Below are positions 26,101-35,297 of a stretch of DNA of 64,000 nt, piece by piece (position 1 is the first letter of the stretch; every line of letters begins with the position of its first letter). The position numbers and the translations under genes were made by a program. The stretch lies in assembly GCF_040529055.1 (NCBI RefSeq), contig NZ_CP132342.1, forward strand, positions 1,233,501 through 1,297,500, written 5' to 3'. The stretch is from Xanthomonas sontii. Lineage in GTDB: Bacteria > Pseudomonadota > Gammaproteobacteria > Xanthomonadales > Xanthomonadaceae. Under the pieces are notes generated by a model that made no database searches, had not been told where the DNA came from, and saw nothing but the letters and a program-made list of their open reading frames with translations.

Positions 26101-29100
26101 GCCGCCACTGCCGGCACCGGTTTCGATGCGGCCAGCACCACGCTGAGCAATCAGACGGCAGCCACCGTGGCCTTCGCCCTGTCCGGCGGCAACCCGTTCG
26201 CGTTCGGCGGCAGCAGCACGGTCCTGAGCGGCAGCATGCTGTCGCGCTTCAACGGCGTGAGCACGTTGCGTGTGGATGCGGCGGGCAATGACGTGACGAT
26301 GGGGGCGTTCAACGTCGCCGTTGGCAACCGCATGCAGGTACAGGCGCGTCGTTTGCAGCAGACCGGCGATGTCGGCGTGAGCGGCGGCAGCCTCTATCTC
26401 AGCGCCGCGCAGGGCGGCCTGAGCCTGAACCACGGCATCAGCGCCGCGCAGACGCTGTCGCTCAACGACGTGGCCGGTACCGGCATCCAGGGCAGCGGCG
26501 CGTTGACCGCCGCGGCACTGGCGCTGCGCTCCAGCGGCGCGGTGTCGCTGACCTCCGCCAGTACCCTGGTGAACGCGATCGCGGCGCAGAGCGGCGACCT
26601 GACTTTCCGCAACAACGGCAACCTGCTGGTCGGCAGTGTCGATGGCCTCGCCGGCATCGCCTCCACCGGCGCGGTGGACGTGCGCCTGACCGGCGCCAGC
26701 GCGGACCTGACGCTGCAACAGGCGGTGAGCGCGGGCAATGCCGCGCAGCGACAGACCGGCGTGCTGCTGGCGGCCGGCCGCAACTTCATCAATCAGGCAG
26801 GCAACAGTGCCGTAAGCACCGGCAACGGCCGCTGGCTGGTGTATTCCACCTCGCCGCTCAATGACACCCGCGGCGGTCTGGCGCCGCAGTTCAAGCAGTA
26901 CAACGCCGGCACCGGCAGCACCGTGCTGGATGCGGGCAGCGGTTTCCTTTACCGCGTCGCCCCGACCGTTGCCGTCGCCCTGACCGGCGCAGCCAGCAAG
27001 ACCTATGACGGCAATGCCGCTGCCGCACTGGGCGGGATCGGCTACACGGCCAGCAGCGGTGCGATCGACGGCGATACGGTCGTCGTCACCGGCACCGCTG
27101 CGCACTACGACAGCAAGAACGTCGGCCACGGCAAGGCGGTCACCGTCGACGGTCTGAGCGTGGACCACGCCGGCAACGGCGCGGTGCGCGTGTACGGCTA
27201 CGGTCTGGCCAGCACCAGCGCCAGTGCCAACATCGGTACGATCAGCCAGAAGACGCTGCAGCTGGGGGCCGGCTCGATCCAGGGCAAGGTCTACGACGGC
27301 ACCACCACCGCCAGCCTGGGGTCGGCGGCCCTGAGCGGCGTGGTGAGCGGCGACGACGTGCGCTTCGCCGGAGCATCCGGCGCGGTGTTCGCCGACAAGC
27401 GCGCCGGCGTCAACAAGCAGGTCACCGTGTCCGGCATCGCGCTCGGCGGCAGCGATGCCGGCAACTACCTGGTCGACAGCACGGCCTATGCCGACATCGC
27501 CAAGCGCACGCTGACGGTGGCGGTCGACATCGCCGGCAAGGTGTACGACGGCGGGATCGGCGCGCAGGTGCGCAACGCCACGCTCGGCAATGCCGTCGTC
27601 GGCGACGATGTGTCCGTCGCCACCCAGGCCGCGTTCGTCGACAAGAACGTCGGCGACAACAAGAGCGTCGTGGTCGCCGCACAACTCGGCGGCACCGATG
27701 CCGACAACTACGTCATGGACGTGGCCACCTCGACGCCGCGCGGCAGTACCGCCTCGATCACGCCCAAGACGATCGACGCCGGCACGCTGAGCGTGACCGC
27801 CAAGGTGTACGACGGCAACCGTACCGCCAACGTCGGCAGCAACGGCCCGGTCGGCACGCTGAGCGGGGACGACGTGGCGCTGGTCCTGCAAGGCCAGTAC
27901 GACGACAGGAACGCAGGCACGGGCAAGCGGGTGGACGTGACGGCGGGCTTGCGCGGTGGCGACGCCGGCAACTACCAGTTGCTCGCGACGCGCCTGCAGT
28001 CCAGCGGCGACATCACGCCCAAGACGATCGACGCCGGCACGCTGAGCGTGACGGCCAAGGTGTACGACGGCAACCGCACCGCCAATGTCGGCAGCAGCGG
28101 CATGGTCGGCACGGTCGGTGGGGATGACGTCGCGTTGATCTTGCAGGGCCTTTACGACACCAAGAACGCCGGCACCGGCAAGCGCGTGGACGTGACCGCG
28201 GGCCTGCGCGGTGGCGATGCCGGCAACTATCGCCTGGTCAACACCAGCCTGCAGTCGCGCGGCGACGTGGCGGCGAAGGAACTGACCGTCGGCAATGTGG
28301 CCGTGCTGGACAAGCGCTTCGACGGCGGCAGCGACGCGGTGCTGGTACTGCCGCCGCTGCGTGGCGTGGTCGCTGGCGACGAGGTCGCGCTGCAGGGTCG
28401 GGGTCAGTACGACAATGCCTCGGCCGCGGCGGGCAAGACGGTGCAGATCGCACTGGCTCTGAGCGGTGCCGACGCGGGCAACTACCGCCTCACCGACGCG
28501 CGTCAGCAGACCGTCGCCGGCATCGAGGACCTGCCGGGCCGCAACGCGGTGGACGCGGTTTCGCAGCCGAGCATGGGGGGCAACGGCACGCAGCCGGGCG
28601 GCACCGCCGACGGCAATTCGTTGACGGCGGCGGGCGCGATTTCGGCAGCGGCCGGCGCGATGGGGGAACTGGGCGCATCGGCGCAACCGCGGCTGGGTGG
28701 AACCTCGCTCGATCCGACCGGCGCCGGCAGCACGGCATCGGGCGGCGCCGCCGGTGGCAGCGGCCTTGGCGGTAGCGCCGGTGGTTCGGGCAGTGCCGGC
28801 GGCACTGCCGGCGCTGCGATCGGCACGGGCACCGGGACCACCGCGGCCGACGGTGCCACCGGCTCGGCGGGCGCCAATGCCGGTGGCAACGGCGCAGGCA
28901 ACGTCGCCGATGCCCAGGGCGGTGCTGGCGCCGCAAGCCAGGGTGCCGGCCAGCGCGGCGGTGCCCCGGGCGATGTGGCGATGGAGCAGGTGCTGCGCAA
29001 CGGTGCCGGCGTGAGCCTCGCTACCGGTGGCGAGACCCTGGCGCAGCCTGAAGTGGCGGTGCTGACGGTGTTCGACGGCGAAGGCCGTGCGCTGGGCCGC

Positions 29101-29406
29101 CTACGGGTGGAAGACCTGGGCAGCAGCCTGGCGCTGCACCCGCTGGACGGCAGCGCGCCGACCGCGCCGAACCTGCAGCAGAACGTTCGCGCCAGCGCCC
29201 AGACCAGTGTGGCCGTCGATGCGGACGAGAACGCTACGCTGCGCCTGTCCCTGCTGGAAGACGGCACGCTCCACGTGGTGGCGCCGCGTTCGGCCGCACG
29301 CATGGACCGCGAAACGCTCAGCGCCTACGCGCTCGGCGCGCTGAAACAGCAGGCGGGCGTGTCGGTGCAGCAGGTGCGCGCGCTGGTGCTGAGCTTCGTC
29401 GACTGA
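23140..29406 (+). CDS. TpsA filamentous hemagglutinin-family exoprotein with YDG repeats
   Basis: A 2088-residue secreted protein. It starts with an extended signal peptide region (ESPR; MNHIYRLIWDELRGAY), cleaved near SAYA. The TPS secretion domain (about 50-270) contains NPNG at residues 139-142. A beta-helical stalk of Gly/Asn/Ser-rich repeats runs to about 1280. Six YDG-type modules (about 1285-1790) recur as KVYDG units of ~85 residues. A Gly/Ala-rich spacer (~1855-1945) and a non-repetitive C-terminal domain (~1945-2088) end the protein. The fold suggests a surface adhesin or matrix protein. No toxin or protease domain is visible. GAGGA precedes ATG 23140. Confidence 0.92.
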   Translation: MNHIYRLIWDELRGAYVVAAEISRRRGKRSGTVVRAAAAAIAIGSVPLSAYAVDPGALPDGAQIAAGNAQLDQHGANLTVHQDSQRLILNWNSFDIGNQASVRFEQPDSTAIALNRVLGGTPSQVLGELSGNGQVWLVNPNGVYFGKGAQVDVGGLLVSSLGISDSDFLGGHARFVASGTAGAVRNEGAIRANGGVVALLAPAVSNTGSIAAGQVGLAAGDRVAVDFGSDGLLSLAVAQDALKAELAQSGTIRGNNVVLSAAGASALRSSVINMDGVVEATSLGAHGGRILLDGGDAGQVHVSGRLDASSATGQGGRIDVLGQQLRLDGGARLDASGATGGGAIHVGGGWQGHDPALRNATHVEADASVALDASAGSSGNGGEAVVWSDGDTRFAGSIAVRGGAQGGNGGRAEVSGKQQLAYSGRTDASAANGAMGDLLLDPDTISIQGGGTGIGSLGGSTVYVRDLQAQNANVMLVADNGITFGDLSLNGGNGRLSMANNVSLRLENTNGTISFANPTNTVEVFGTGSIYMQSGRTNTGFLSSIGNLIAHGPGTNPGTLPTHDVTQNGNGTPGAGSITLYGADGISVSGALTTNGGYVRIWGDSDNMGGGDLTLNSPIFSNGGNVYLSTGQGAVTLNSNMTLGAGRVLFKADGSYTSGEKILNGLIDASGDFNIDTAFTMKGGASIYTSGNIVFGNVPVNLDTGSGVLVLRANKIDWGSSTLNNLSTASMRLEPYDPSVNMVLGDANGFASAATLNKLPGIRNLTIGRADGTGTISVSGNYNFNASGSFELLDKTLDITAGSLSNSTGDVILTGDTINLSQHVTANGGNGKVTIRQMTAANALHLGTGLSNATIGQVNAATLEVGRSDGGDLVFDSDIVTGASTVSLKSGQRVLGVNGGVSAAKLAVTAGAGATLSDSTFNFTTLALDVGGATQIASSIATWGLGLADTLTGLNVRAGTTGTVGLNATGTLGLNSAINFNNSAATLAATAGTGFDAASTTLSNQTAATVAFALSGGNPFAFGGSSTVLSGSMLSRFNGVSTLRVDAAGNDVTMGAFNVAVGNRMQVQARRLQQTGDVGVSGGSLYLSAAQGGLSLNHGISAAQTLSLNDVAGTGIQGSGALTAAALALRSSGAVSLTSASTLVNAIAAQSGDLTFRNNGNLLVGSVDGLAGIASTGAVDVRLTGASADLTLQQAVSAGNAAQRQTGVLLAAGRNFINQAGNSAVSTGNGRWLVYSTSPLNDTRGGLAPQFKQYNAGTGSTVLDAGSGFLYRVAPTVAVALTGAASKTYDGNAAAALGGIGYTASSGAIDGDTVVVTGTAAHYDSKNVGHGKAVTVDGLSVDHAGNGAVRVYGYGLASTSASANIGTISQKTLQLGAGSIQGKVYDGTTTASLGSAALSGVVSGDDVRFAGASGAVFADKRAGVNKQVTVSGIALGGSDAGNYLVDSTAYADIAKRTLTVAVDIAGKVYDGGIGAQVRNATLGNAVVGDDVSVATQAAFVDKNVGDNKSVVVAAQLGGTDADNYVMDVATSTPRGSTASITPKTIDAGTLSVTAKVYDGNRTANVGSNGPVGTLSGDDVALVLQGQYDDRNAGTGKRVDVTAGLRGGDAGNYQLLATRLQSSGDITPKTIDAGTLSVTAKVYDGNRTANVGSSGMVGTVGGDDVALILQGLYDTKNAGTGKRVDVTAGLRGGDAGNYRLVNTSLQSRGDVAAKELTVGNVAVLDKRFDGGSDAVLVLPPLRGVVAGDEVALQGRGQYDNASAAAGKTVQIALALSGADAGNYRLTDARQQTVAGIEDLPGRNAVDAVSQPSMGGNGTQPGGTADGNSLTAAGAISAAAGAMGELGASAQPRLGGTSLDPTGAGSTASGGAAGGSGLGGSAGGSGSAGGTAGAAIGTGTGTTAADGATGSAGANAGGNGAGNVADAQGGAGAASQGAGQRGGAPGDVAMEQVLRNGAGVSLATGGETLAQPEVAVLTVFDGEGRALGRLRVEDLGSSLALHPLDGSAPTAPNLQQNVRASAQTSVAVDADENATLRLSLLEDGTLHVVAPRSAARMDRETLSAYALGALKQQAGVSVQQVRALVLSFVD
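27761..28270 (+). repeat. In-frame tandem duplication of an 85-residue YDG module inside tpsA
   Basis: Two successive 255-base units begin CGCCCAAGACGATCGACGCC at 27761 and 28016. They are nearly identical over the first ~90 bases and clearly related over the whole unit. Flanking YDG modules are much more diverged. The spacing is a multiple of three, so copy-number change would preserve the frame. Confidence 0.85.
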
Positions 29407-29417
29407 CGGAGTGGCGA

Positions 29418-29450
29418 GGGACGCAGGGGCGGCTGCCGCCTCTGCGTCCC
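29418..29450. terminator. Long hairpin after tpsA
   Basis: GGGACGCAGGGGCGGC (29418-29433) and GCCGCCTCTGCGTCCC (29435-29450) are complementary across 16 positions with one G-T, 12 bases past the tpsA stop. There is no T-tract, so it may stabilise the 3' end or assist termination rather than act as a classical terminator. Confidence 0.55.
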
Positions 29451-29959
29451 GGCGGCCTGGCTGATCGGGGGAAAGGCCAGGCCGGGTTCGACCGTCTCGG
29501 CGCGGGTGATGCGCCTGAGGCGGAGGCAGCGGCGTCCGCGGTGCGATGGTGGCAAGCGCGGAGCACCCTTGCGGTGAGATCGAGGTCATCGCCTCGCCAT
29601 CGTCGCGCCGCGGACGCGCCACATTCTGGAGGTGTGATTGCCTGATGCATGCAGGGTGCGACACAGCGCGACCCTGCGTCGCACAAGCCCTCATGCGGGA
29701 GTGTGCTCTGGCAGCCTTGTAGGTGGGAGGCTGCCGCCGCCGTTCCGGTGCGTGTGCCACGCGGCCAGCGCGATGCTGTGCCGCCGATCGCCACCGCATC
29801 GCTGCAGTGTCGCCGCGCCGGGGCGATACGGCTATCGTATCGGGATGCCGAGCGCTTCCCCACTTCCCTTTCGACGCAAACGGCGTGTTGCTTGCGCGGC
29901 GATGGCGTTGTTGGCCGCTGGCTGTCGGCGTCGCTGGCGGTAGTCGCGGTGTCGCACGC
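29451..29959. other. Gene-free stretch between tpsA and the hydrolase gene
   Basis: About 500 bases without a supported gene. Frames through it have irregular composition and no recognisable motif. The open frame of the downstream hydrolase extends back to 29723, but the fold begins only after ATG 29960. No repeat of families A-C was found. Confidence 0.5.
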
Positions 29960-30799
29960 ATGATCGCGACGAGCAGTTCGCGCACGCCCCTGCCCAAGCC
30001 GGCCGTCCGCCGGCTCGGCGCGGACGACGCGCTGGCCTATCTGCGGGTGGGCGAGGGTGCGCCGGTGCTGCTGGTGCACGGGGCCCTGTGCGACTACCGC
30101 TACTGGGCGCCGCAACTGCGCGGCCTGGCCGACCGCTTCCAGCTCAGCGCGCTGAGCCTGGGCCAGTACTACCCGCGACTGCCGTCGGCGTCGCGGCATG
30201 CGTTCGGCTGGCGCTGGCATGCGCAGCAGCTCGCCGCCTTCATCGCCGAGGAAGCGCGGCCGGTGCATCTGGTCGGCCATTCCCGCGGCGCCGCCGTGGC
30301 CTGGCAGGCGGCGCTGTTGCGGCCGGACGCCATCGCCAGCCTGACCCTGTTCGATCCGGGCGGCCCGCAGCCGCAGGGCCTGCCGGCCGACGTTCAGGCG
30401 GTCCGCGCGCAAGCGATCGCGTTGCTGCAAGGTGGCCAGGTCGAGGCCGGCCTGGAATGCTTCGTCGATTCGGTCAGCCAGCCCGGCGCCTGGGCGCGCA
30501 GCAGCGCGAGCTTCCGGCAGATGGTGCGCGACAACGCGCAGACCCTGGTGCCGCAGATTGCCGACGTGCTGCCGGCGTACCGGCCCGAGCAGGCCGCTGC
30601 CCTGGCGATGCCGGTGTTGCTGGTCGCCGGCGAACGCAGCCCGGCCCAGTACCGCGACAACGCCGCCGCGTTGGCGGCCTGGCTGCCGCAGGCGCGCCAC
30701 GAGGTGCTGGCCGGGGCGTCGCACGGCATGACCTTTACCCATGCGAGGCGATGCAATGCCTTGATCGCCGAGTGGGTGGACGCTGCGGCGAGGAGCTGA
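29960..30799 (+). CDS. alpha/beta-fold hydrolase
   Basis: A 279-residue hydrolase. VLLVHGALCDYRYW forms the oxyanion region, GHSRGAAVAW the nucleophile elbow, and LLVAGERSPAQYRD carries the probable acid. ASHGMTFTH supplies the His near the C-terminus. The protein resembles MhpC/haloperoxidase-type esterases; the substrate is unknown. ATG 29960 (MIATSSSRTP) begins just before recognisable sequence. It appears to be a single-gene unit with no coupling to its neighbours. Confidence 0.83.
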   Translation: MIATSSSRTPLPKPAVRRLGADDALAYLRVGEGAPVLLVHGALCDYRYWAPQLRGLADRFQLSALSLGQYYPRLPSASRHAFGWRWHAQQLAAFIAEEARPVHLVGHSRGAAVAWQAALLRPDAIASLTLFDPGGPQPQGLPADVQAVRAQAIALLQGGQVEAGLECFVDSVSQPGAWARSSASFRQMVRDNAQTLVPQIADVLPAYRPEQAAALAMPVLLVAGERSPAQYRDNAAALAAWLPQARHEVLAGASHGMTFTHARRCNALIAEWVDAAARS

Positions 30800-30879
30800 G
30801 CGCGTACGGCAGAGTGCTGCGCTCAGCGGGCACGACTGGGTGCAGACTGGATGCGGCGCACGCCGGCTGCGGCTCGGCG

Positions 30880-32433
30880 TCATCCTGCCAGGCGGCGTGC
30901 CCCGGGTGGCGTCGGACCCACGGCGTTCGCCGTCGCCTCCCCGCGATCCAGTTGCCGGTACGCGATGGCCTCGGTCAGGTGCGCGGTGGCGATGCGCTCG
31001 CTGGCGTCCAGGTCGGCGATGGTGCGGGCCACGCGCAGGATCCGATGCAGCGAGCGCGCCGACAGCCGCAGGCGCTCGATGGCCTGTTCCAGCAGCGCCT
31101 CGTCGCGCGGTTGCAAGCGGCAGTCGCGCAGGGTTTCGCTGTGGCCGAGCTGGCCGTTGGGCCGGCCGGCGCGGGCCTGCTGGCGTTGCCGCGCCTGCTC
31201 CACGCGCTCGCGCACGACGGCGCTGGCTTCGCCGGGCGGCGCATCGGCGCGCAGCGCCTGTGGCGGCAGCCGCGGCACTTCCACGTGCAGGTCGATGCGG
31301 TCCAGCAGCGGGCCGGAGATGCGAGCGCGGTAGCGCCGCACCGCGTCCTCGCTGCAGCGACAGCGGCCGCTGGGGTCGCCGGCCCAGCCGCACGGACAGG
31401 GGTTCATCGCCGCCACCAGTTGGAAGCGCGCAGGGAACTCGGCGCTGCGCGCCGCGCGCGACACGGTCACCTGGCCCGATTCCAGCGGCTCGCGCAGCAC
31501 TTCCAGCGCATGCCGGTTCCACTCCGGCAGTTCGTCCAGGAACAGCACGCCGTGGTGCGCCAGCGAGATCTCGCCCGGGCGCGGATGAGTGCCGCCGCCG
31601 ACCAGCGACACCGCGCTGGCGGTGTGGTGCGGTGCGCGGTAGGGGCGTTGCCGCCAGCGTGCCGGATCCACGCCGCGGCCGCTGACCGAAGCGATGGCCG
31701 CGCTCTCCAGGGCCTCGGCTTCGCTGGCGGCGGGCAGGATCCCGGGCAGGCGCGAGGCCAGCAGGGTCTTGCCGCAGCCGGGGCTGCCGATCAGCAACAG
31801 GTGGTGATGCCCGGCCGCGGCGATCTCCAGGGCGCGCCGCGCCTGCGCCTGGCCGCGCACGTCGCTCAGGTCGGGAAAGGGGGCGGCGACCGTGGGCGGC
31901 GCGGTGGCCGCGGGCAGGGTCTTGCTGCCGTTGAGCAATCCACAGACTTCCAGCAGGGTGCGTGCGGTGTAGGCCTGCACGTGTTGCGCCAGTGCGGCCT
32001 CGGCGCCGTTGTCGGCCGGGACGATCAGGGTGCGCCCAGCCTGGGCGGCGGCCAGTGCGGCCGGCAGGACGCCGTCGACCGGGCGCAGTTCGCCGGTCAA
32101 GGCCAGTTCGCCGAGGAATTCGTACTGGCCGAGCACCTGCGGGTCGAGCTGGCCGGCGGCGGCGAGGATGCCCAGCGCGATCGGCAGGTCGAAGCGACCG
32201 CCCTCCTTGGGTAGGTCGGCCGGCGCCAGGTTGACCGTGATCCGCCGTGCCGGAAATTCGTACTGCGCGCAGAGCAGGGCGGCGCGGACGCGATCGCGCG
32301 ACTCGCGTACCGCCGCCTCGGGCAGGCCGACGATCTGCGTGGTCGGCAGGCCGCCGGACAGATGGACTTCGACCCGAACCGGAGGCGCAAGCACCCCCGC
32401 GCGGGCACGGCTGTGCACCAGCGCCAGGCTCAT
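30880..32433 (-). CDS. comM: YifB/ComM-family Mg-chelatase-like AAA+ ATPase
   Basis: A 517-residue ATPase. The N-terminal Lon-protease-like S5 fold (about 1-170, beginning MSLALVHSRARAGV) precedes a Mg-chelatase AAA+ core with Walker A GSPGCGKTLLASRL and Walker B LFLDELPEW. A Cys cluster MNPCPCGW...GRCRC is typical of the family. ComM is a hexameric helicase that promotes branch migration during natural transformation; the older protease label is unsupported. With comF elsewhere in the window this is consistent with competence functions. Genes ubiK and PII lie just upstream. Confidence 0.93.
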   Translation of the reverse strand: MSLALVHSRARAGVLAPPVRVEVHLSGGLPTTQIVGLPEAAVRESRDRVRAALLCAQYEFPARRITVNLAPADLPKEGGRFDLPIALGILAAAGQLDPQVLGQYEFLGELALTGELRPVDGVLPAALAAAQAGRTLIVPADNGAEAALAQHVQAYTARTLLEVCGLLNGSKTLPAATAPPTVAAPFPDLSDVRGQAQARRALEIAAAGHHHLLLIGSPGCGKTLLASRLPGILPAASEAEALESAAIASVSGRGVDPARWRQRPYRAPHHTASAVSLVGGGTHPRPGEISLAHHGVLFLDELPEWNRHALEVLREPLESGQVTVSRAARSAEFPARFQLVAAMNPCPCGWAGDPSGRCRCSEDAVRRYRARISGPLLDRIDLHVEVPRLPPQALRADAPPGEASAVVRERVEQARQRQQARAGRPNGQLGHSETLRDCRLQPRDEALLEQAIERLRLSARSLHRILRVARTIADLDASERIATAHLTEAIAYRQLDRGEATANAVGPTPPGARRLAG

Positions 32434-32446
32434 GGTGGCGGGTGGA

Positions 32447-32716
32447 TCAGGCGGTGGGGCTGGGCGACTGTCCGCTGCGTGCCGCTTCCAGCGCGGCGAC
32501 GCTGCGCTCCAGCGCTTCGAGCTTCTCGCGGGTGCGCAGCAGCACCGCGCGCTGCACTTCGAATTCCTCGCGGGTGACCAGGTCGAGCTTGCCCAGCCCG
32601 GCCTGCAGCGCGCTCTTGAAGGTGCTCTGCAGTTCGTCGCGGGATTGGCGCAGGCCCGGCGGCACCAGGTCGCTGAGGCGGCGGGCGAGGTCGTCGAGAT
32701 GGTTGAGGTCGATCAT
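32447..32716 (-). CDS. ubiK: Ubiquinone biosynthesis accessory factor UbiK (YqiC/BMFP)
   Basis: An 89-residue protein with an amphipathic N-terminal helix (MIDLNHLDDLARRLSDLVPP) and a C-terminal coiled coil (VQRAVLLRTREKLEALERSV). The conserved DLVTREEFEVQ hinge marks the BMFP family. UbiK forms a membrane-associated complex with UbiJ that helps aerobic ubiquinone synthesis. ATG 32716 was chosen over the longer frame because the family begins MID. It lies 13 bases upstream of comM on the same strand and divergent from the PII gene. Confidence 0.9.
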   Translation of the reverse strand: MIDLNHLDDLARRLSDLVPPGLRQSRDELQSTFKSALQAGLGKLDLVTREEFEVQRAVLLRTREKLEALERSVAALEAARSGQSPSPTA

Positions 32717-32829
32717 GGCTGTGCTCCGGCAGGTGGCGTCAGATTGCGGCACCGGAAAGGTCGGGACCATCGGGATCGGACGCGGCGCGCTGTCGGAAAA
32801 TTCCGGCGTTGGGGGCGCGCGGCCATTGA

Positions 32830-33231
<402 letters not shown>

Positions 33232-33274
33232 CGCAGTCACCGCGCCTGCATCGCCGTGGCATGGATGGTGTCGT

Positions 33275-33341
33275 GTAGGAGCGGTTTCAGCCGCGATGGG
33301 CGTTCCCGATAGAACCTGTCGCGGCTGAAACCGCTCCTGCA
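33275..33341. repeat. Palindromic intergenic repeat, family A (copy 3)
   Basis: GTAGGAGCGGTTTCAGCCGCGA and its inverse GTCGCGGCTGAAACCGCTCCTG flank a short spacer (TGGGCGTTCCCGATAGAACC). It sits between the PII gene and the frameshifted membrane protein gene, where amtB is found in many relatives. Confidence 0.85.
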
Positions 33342-33390
33342 GGCGTGGCGGGTCAGTCGGGTGGCCCGCCACGCTGCGCCAGGCGCCGAC

Positions 33391-34121
33391 TCAGACGCCG
33401 CCGTAGCCGCGGCCGAGGGTGAGCCAGAACGTCGCCACCACCAGCACCGCCACGACGACCGTGGCGCGGCTGGACGGTAGCGGTAGCGGCGCGCGCGACC
33501 GGCGCGACAGCGCGATGACCACCAGGCCGATCGGTGCCAACAGGCCTTCCTGCGCCGCCTCGCGCAATGCCGGCAGCACCGGCCCGGCATGGAACAGCAC
33601 GCTCACGCAGGCCACCGTGCCGGCAGTGGCGTAGGCCGCCAGCATTGGCCTGCCTTTCGGCAGCCACGGGGCGATGGCGCGCAGCACCTGCAGATACAGC
33701 CAGGCACCGGCCAGTCCCATCCCCAGCCGCCAGGCCCAGGCCGGCTGCAGGCCGAGATCGCGTAGGACGAAGGCGAGGTCGCCGTCATCGGTGACCGCGG
33801 AGAACAGCAGGTAGCCGGCGCCCCACAGTCCGTTGAAGGCGGCGATCAGCGCGAGCGCCAGGCGCGGCGTGTCCGCGCGACGGCGGCGTGCCGCCAGATG
33901 CAGGCTGCGGCCACGCATAGATTCGCCAGCGGGCCGGCGGCATCGACGATCGGTTGGCCGGGCTGGCAACGGAAGTACACCGACGTGAGCCAGCGGACGG
34001 TGCCGCCGCTGCCCAGGCAGGCCAGGCCATGGCCCACCGCTTCGTGGGCGACGCAGGCGACGACGAAGCCGATCGCGGCCAGCGCGCACAGGGTCCACGG
34101 CGACGTCGTCTGGGAGCGCAT
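33391..34121 (-). pseudogene. Frameshifted membrane protein with HExxH motif (M50-like)
   Basis: Two overlapping minus-strand frames together encode one membrane protein of about 240 residues. The first (from ATG 34121, MRSQTTSPW) has a helix followed by AHEAVGHGLACL, an HExxH zinc motif, and a second helix ending LCVAAACIW. The second frame continues LAARRRRADTPRLALALIAAFN with four or five further helices to the stop at 33391. The break lies near 33893-33902 and is explained by loss of one base. HExxH at the end of helix 1 suggests an M50-type or DUF-class membrane metalloprotease. A sequencing error or programmed frameshifting are alternatives. Confidence 0.7.
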
Positions 34122-34373
34122 GGCAGGCTCGCGGTGTGTGCGATGGAGGCCGGCGCATCGTCGCACGCGCCGGTCATGGCGTGCGGCATCGTTTGGCGCC
34201 TACAGCGCGCGATCGCGGCAACCGGCGAGGCGATGCCATGCGCGATGCAGCGCGCCTGTCGATTCGGATGCGCCCGCGTTGGGGGCCGGCCTTGCCGAGG
34301 GCCCCGACAGCGCCGGCGCTCCGCGGCATCGGCGCACGTCAGGCGCGCGCCGATGCCGAAGAGAACCGGGTGC

Positions 34374-35225
34374 TTAGCCGCCCAGCGCCTCGGCCACGAA
34401 CGGCGGCAGCACCTGGGTGCCGGTGTGCAGGTGCGCGCTGTAGTAGCGGGTGGCGAACGGCTTGGCCGCGGCGTCGTCCTGGCGGAAGTCGAAGCCGCCC
34501 TGCTTGCGCGCCATGGTCACGCTCCACCAGCCGGTCGGGTAGCACGGCTGCGGGAACGGCACGGTGTGGAAGCTGGCGAAGCCGGCCTTGCCCATCTCCG
34601 CACGCATTTCCTTGATCAGGTCCAGCAGCGCCAGCGGCGATTCGGATTGCTGCACCAGGATGCCGTCGTCCTTCAGCGCCTTGAAGCAGCTCTCGTAGAA
34701 GGCCTTGTTGAACAGGCCTTCGGCCGGGCCGACCGGGTCGGTGGAGTCGACGATGACGATGTCCACACTGCCGGCCGGGCAGTTGGCCATGTAGGCCACG
34801 CCGTCGTCGAACAGCAGCTCGGCGCGCGGGTCGTTGTTGGAGTCGCACAGTTCCGGGAAGTACTTCTCGGCCATGCGCGTGACCTGCTCGTCGATGTCGC
34901 ACTGGGTGGCGCTTTCCACGCCCGGGTGCTTGAGCACTTCGCGCAGGGTGCCGCAGTCGCCGCCGCCGATGATCACCACGCGCTTGGGCGCGGCGTGGGT
35001 GAACAGCGCCGGATGGCTGATCATCTCGTGGTAGAAGAAGTTGTCGCGCGTGGTCAGCATCACCGCGCCGTCGATCACCATCAGCTTGCCCCAGTCGGTG
35101 GTGTCGTAGATCTCGATCTTCTGGAACGGCGACTGCACCTCGTCCAGCTTGCCGGTGATGCGGTAGCCGATGGCCGAGCCGGTGGGCTGGAAGTGTTCGA
35201 TGTACCAGTTGTCGTTGGCGCTCAT
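34374..35225 (-). CDS. speE: Spermidine synthase SpeE
   Basis: A 283-residue aminopropyltransferase that makes spermidine from putrescine and decarboxylated SAM. The motif IIGGGDCGTLREVLKH binds the aminopropyl donor, DIDEQVTRMAEKYFPE follows, and the catalytic loop is VIVDSTDPVGPAEGLF. GWWSVTMARKQ near the C-terminus is typical. ATG 35225 gives the family length. It is divergent from speA, so the arginine decarboxylase and spermidine synthase steps share one control region. No speB, aguA or speD is in the window. Confidence 0.95.
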   Translation of the reverse strand: MSANDNWYIEHFQPTGSAIGYRITGKLDEVQSPFQKIEIYDTTDWGKLMVIDGAVMLTTRDNFFYHEMISHPALFTHAAPKRVVIIGGGDCGTLREVLKHPGVESATQCDIDEQVTRMAEKYFPELCDSNNDPRAELLFDDGVAYMANCPAGSVDIVIVDSTDPVGPAEGLFNKAFYESCFKALKDDGILVQQSESPLALLDLIKEMRAEMGKAGFASFHTVPFPQPCYPTGWWSVTMARKQGGFDFRQDDAAAKPFATRYYSAHLHTGTQVLPPFVAEALGG

Positions 35226-35297
35226 GCAGATGTCCTAGGAAAGCAAGAAAAGAAGCGACGATTCCTTCTCCCCCCCGGGAGAAGGTGGCGCGTAGCG

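Noticed and set aside
27000-28500. Regular ~255-bp repeats considered as a CRISPR-like array
   Set aside because: The repeats are in-frame YDG protein modules within tpsA; unit length and internal variation do not fit CRISPR.
24112-28686. A 1524-residue open frame on the minus strand inside tpsA
   Set aside because: It mirrors the repetitive high-GC coding sequence of the TpsA exoprotein. It has no family motifs, Ala/Val/His/Gln-rich composition typical of antisense frames, and no ribosome site.
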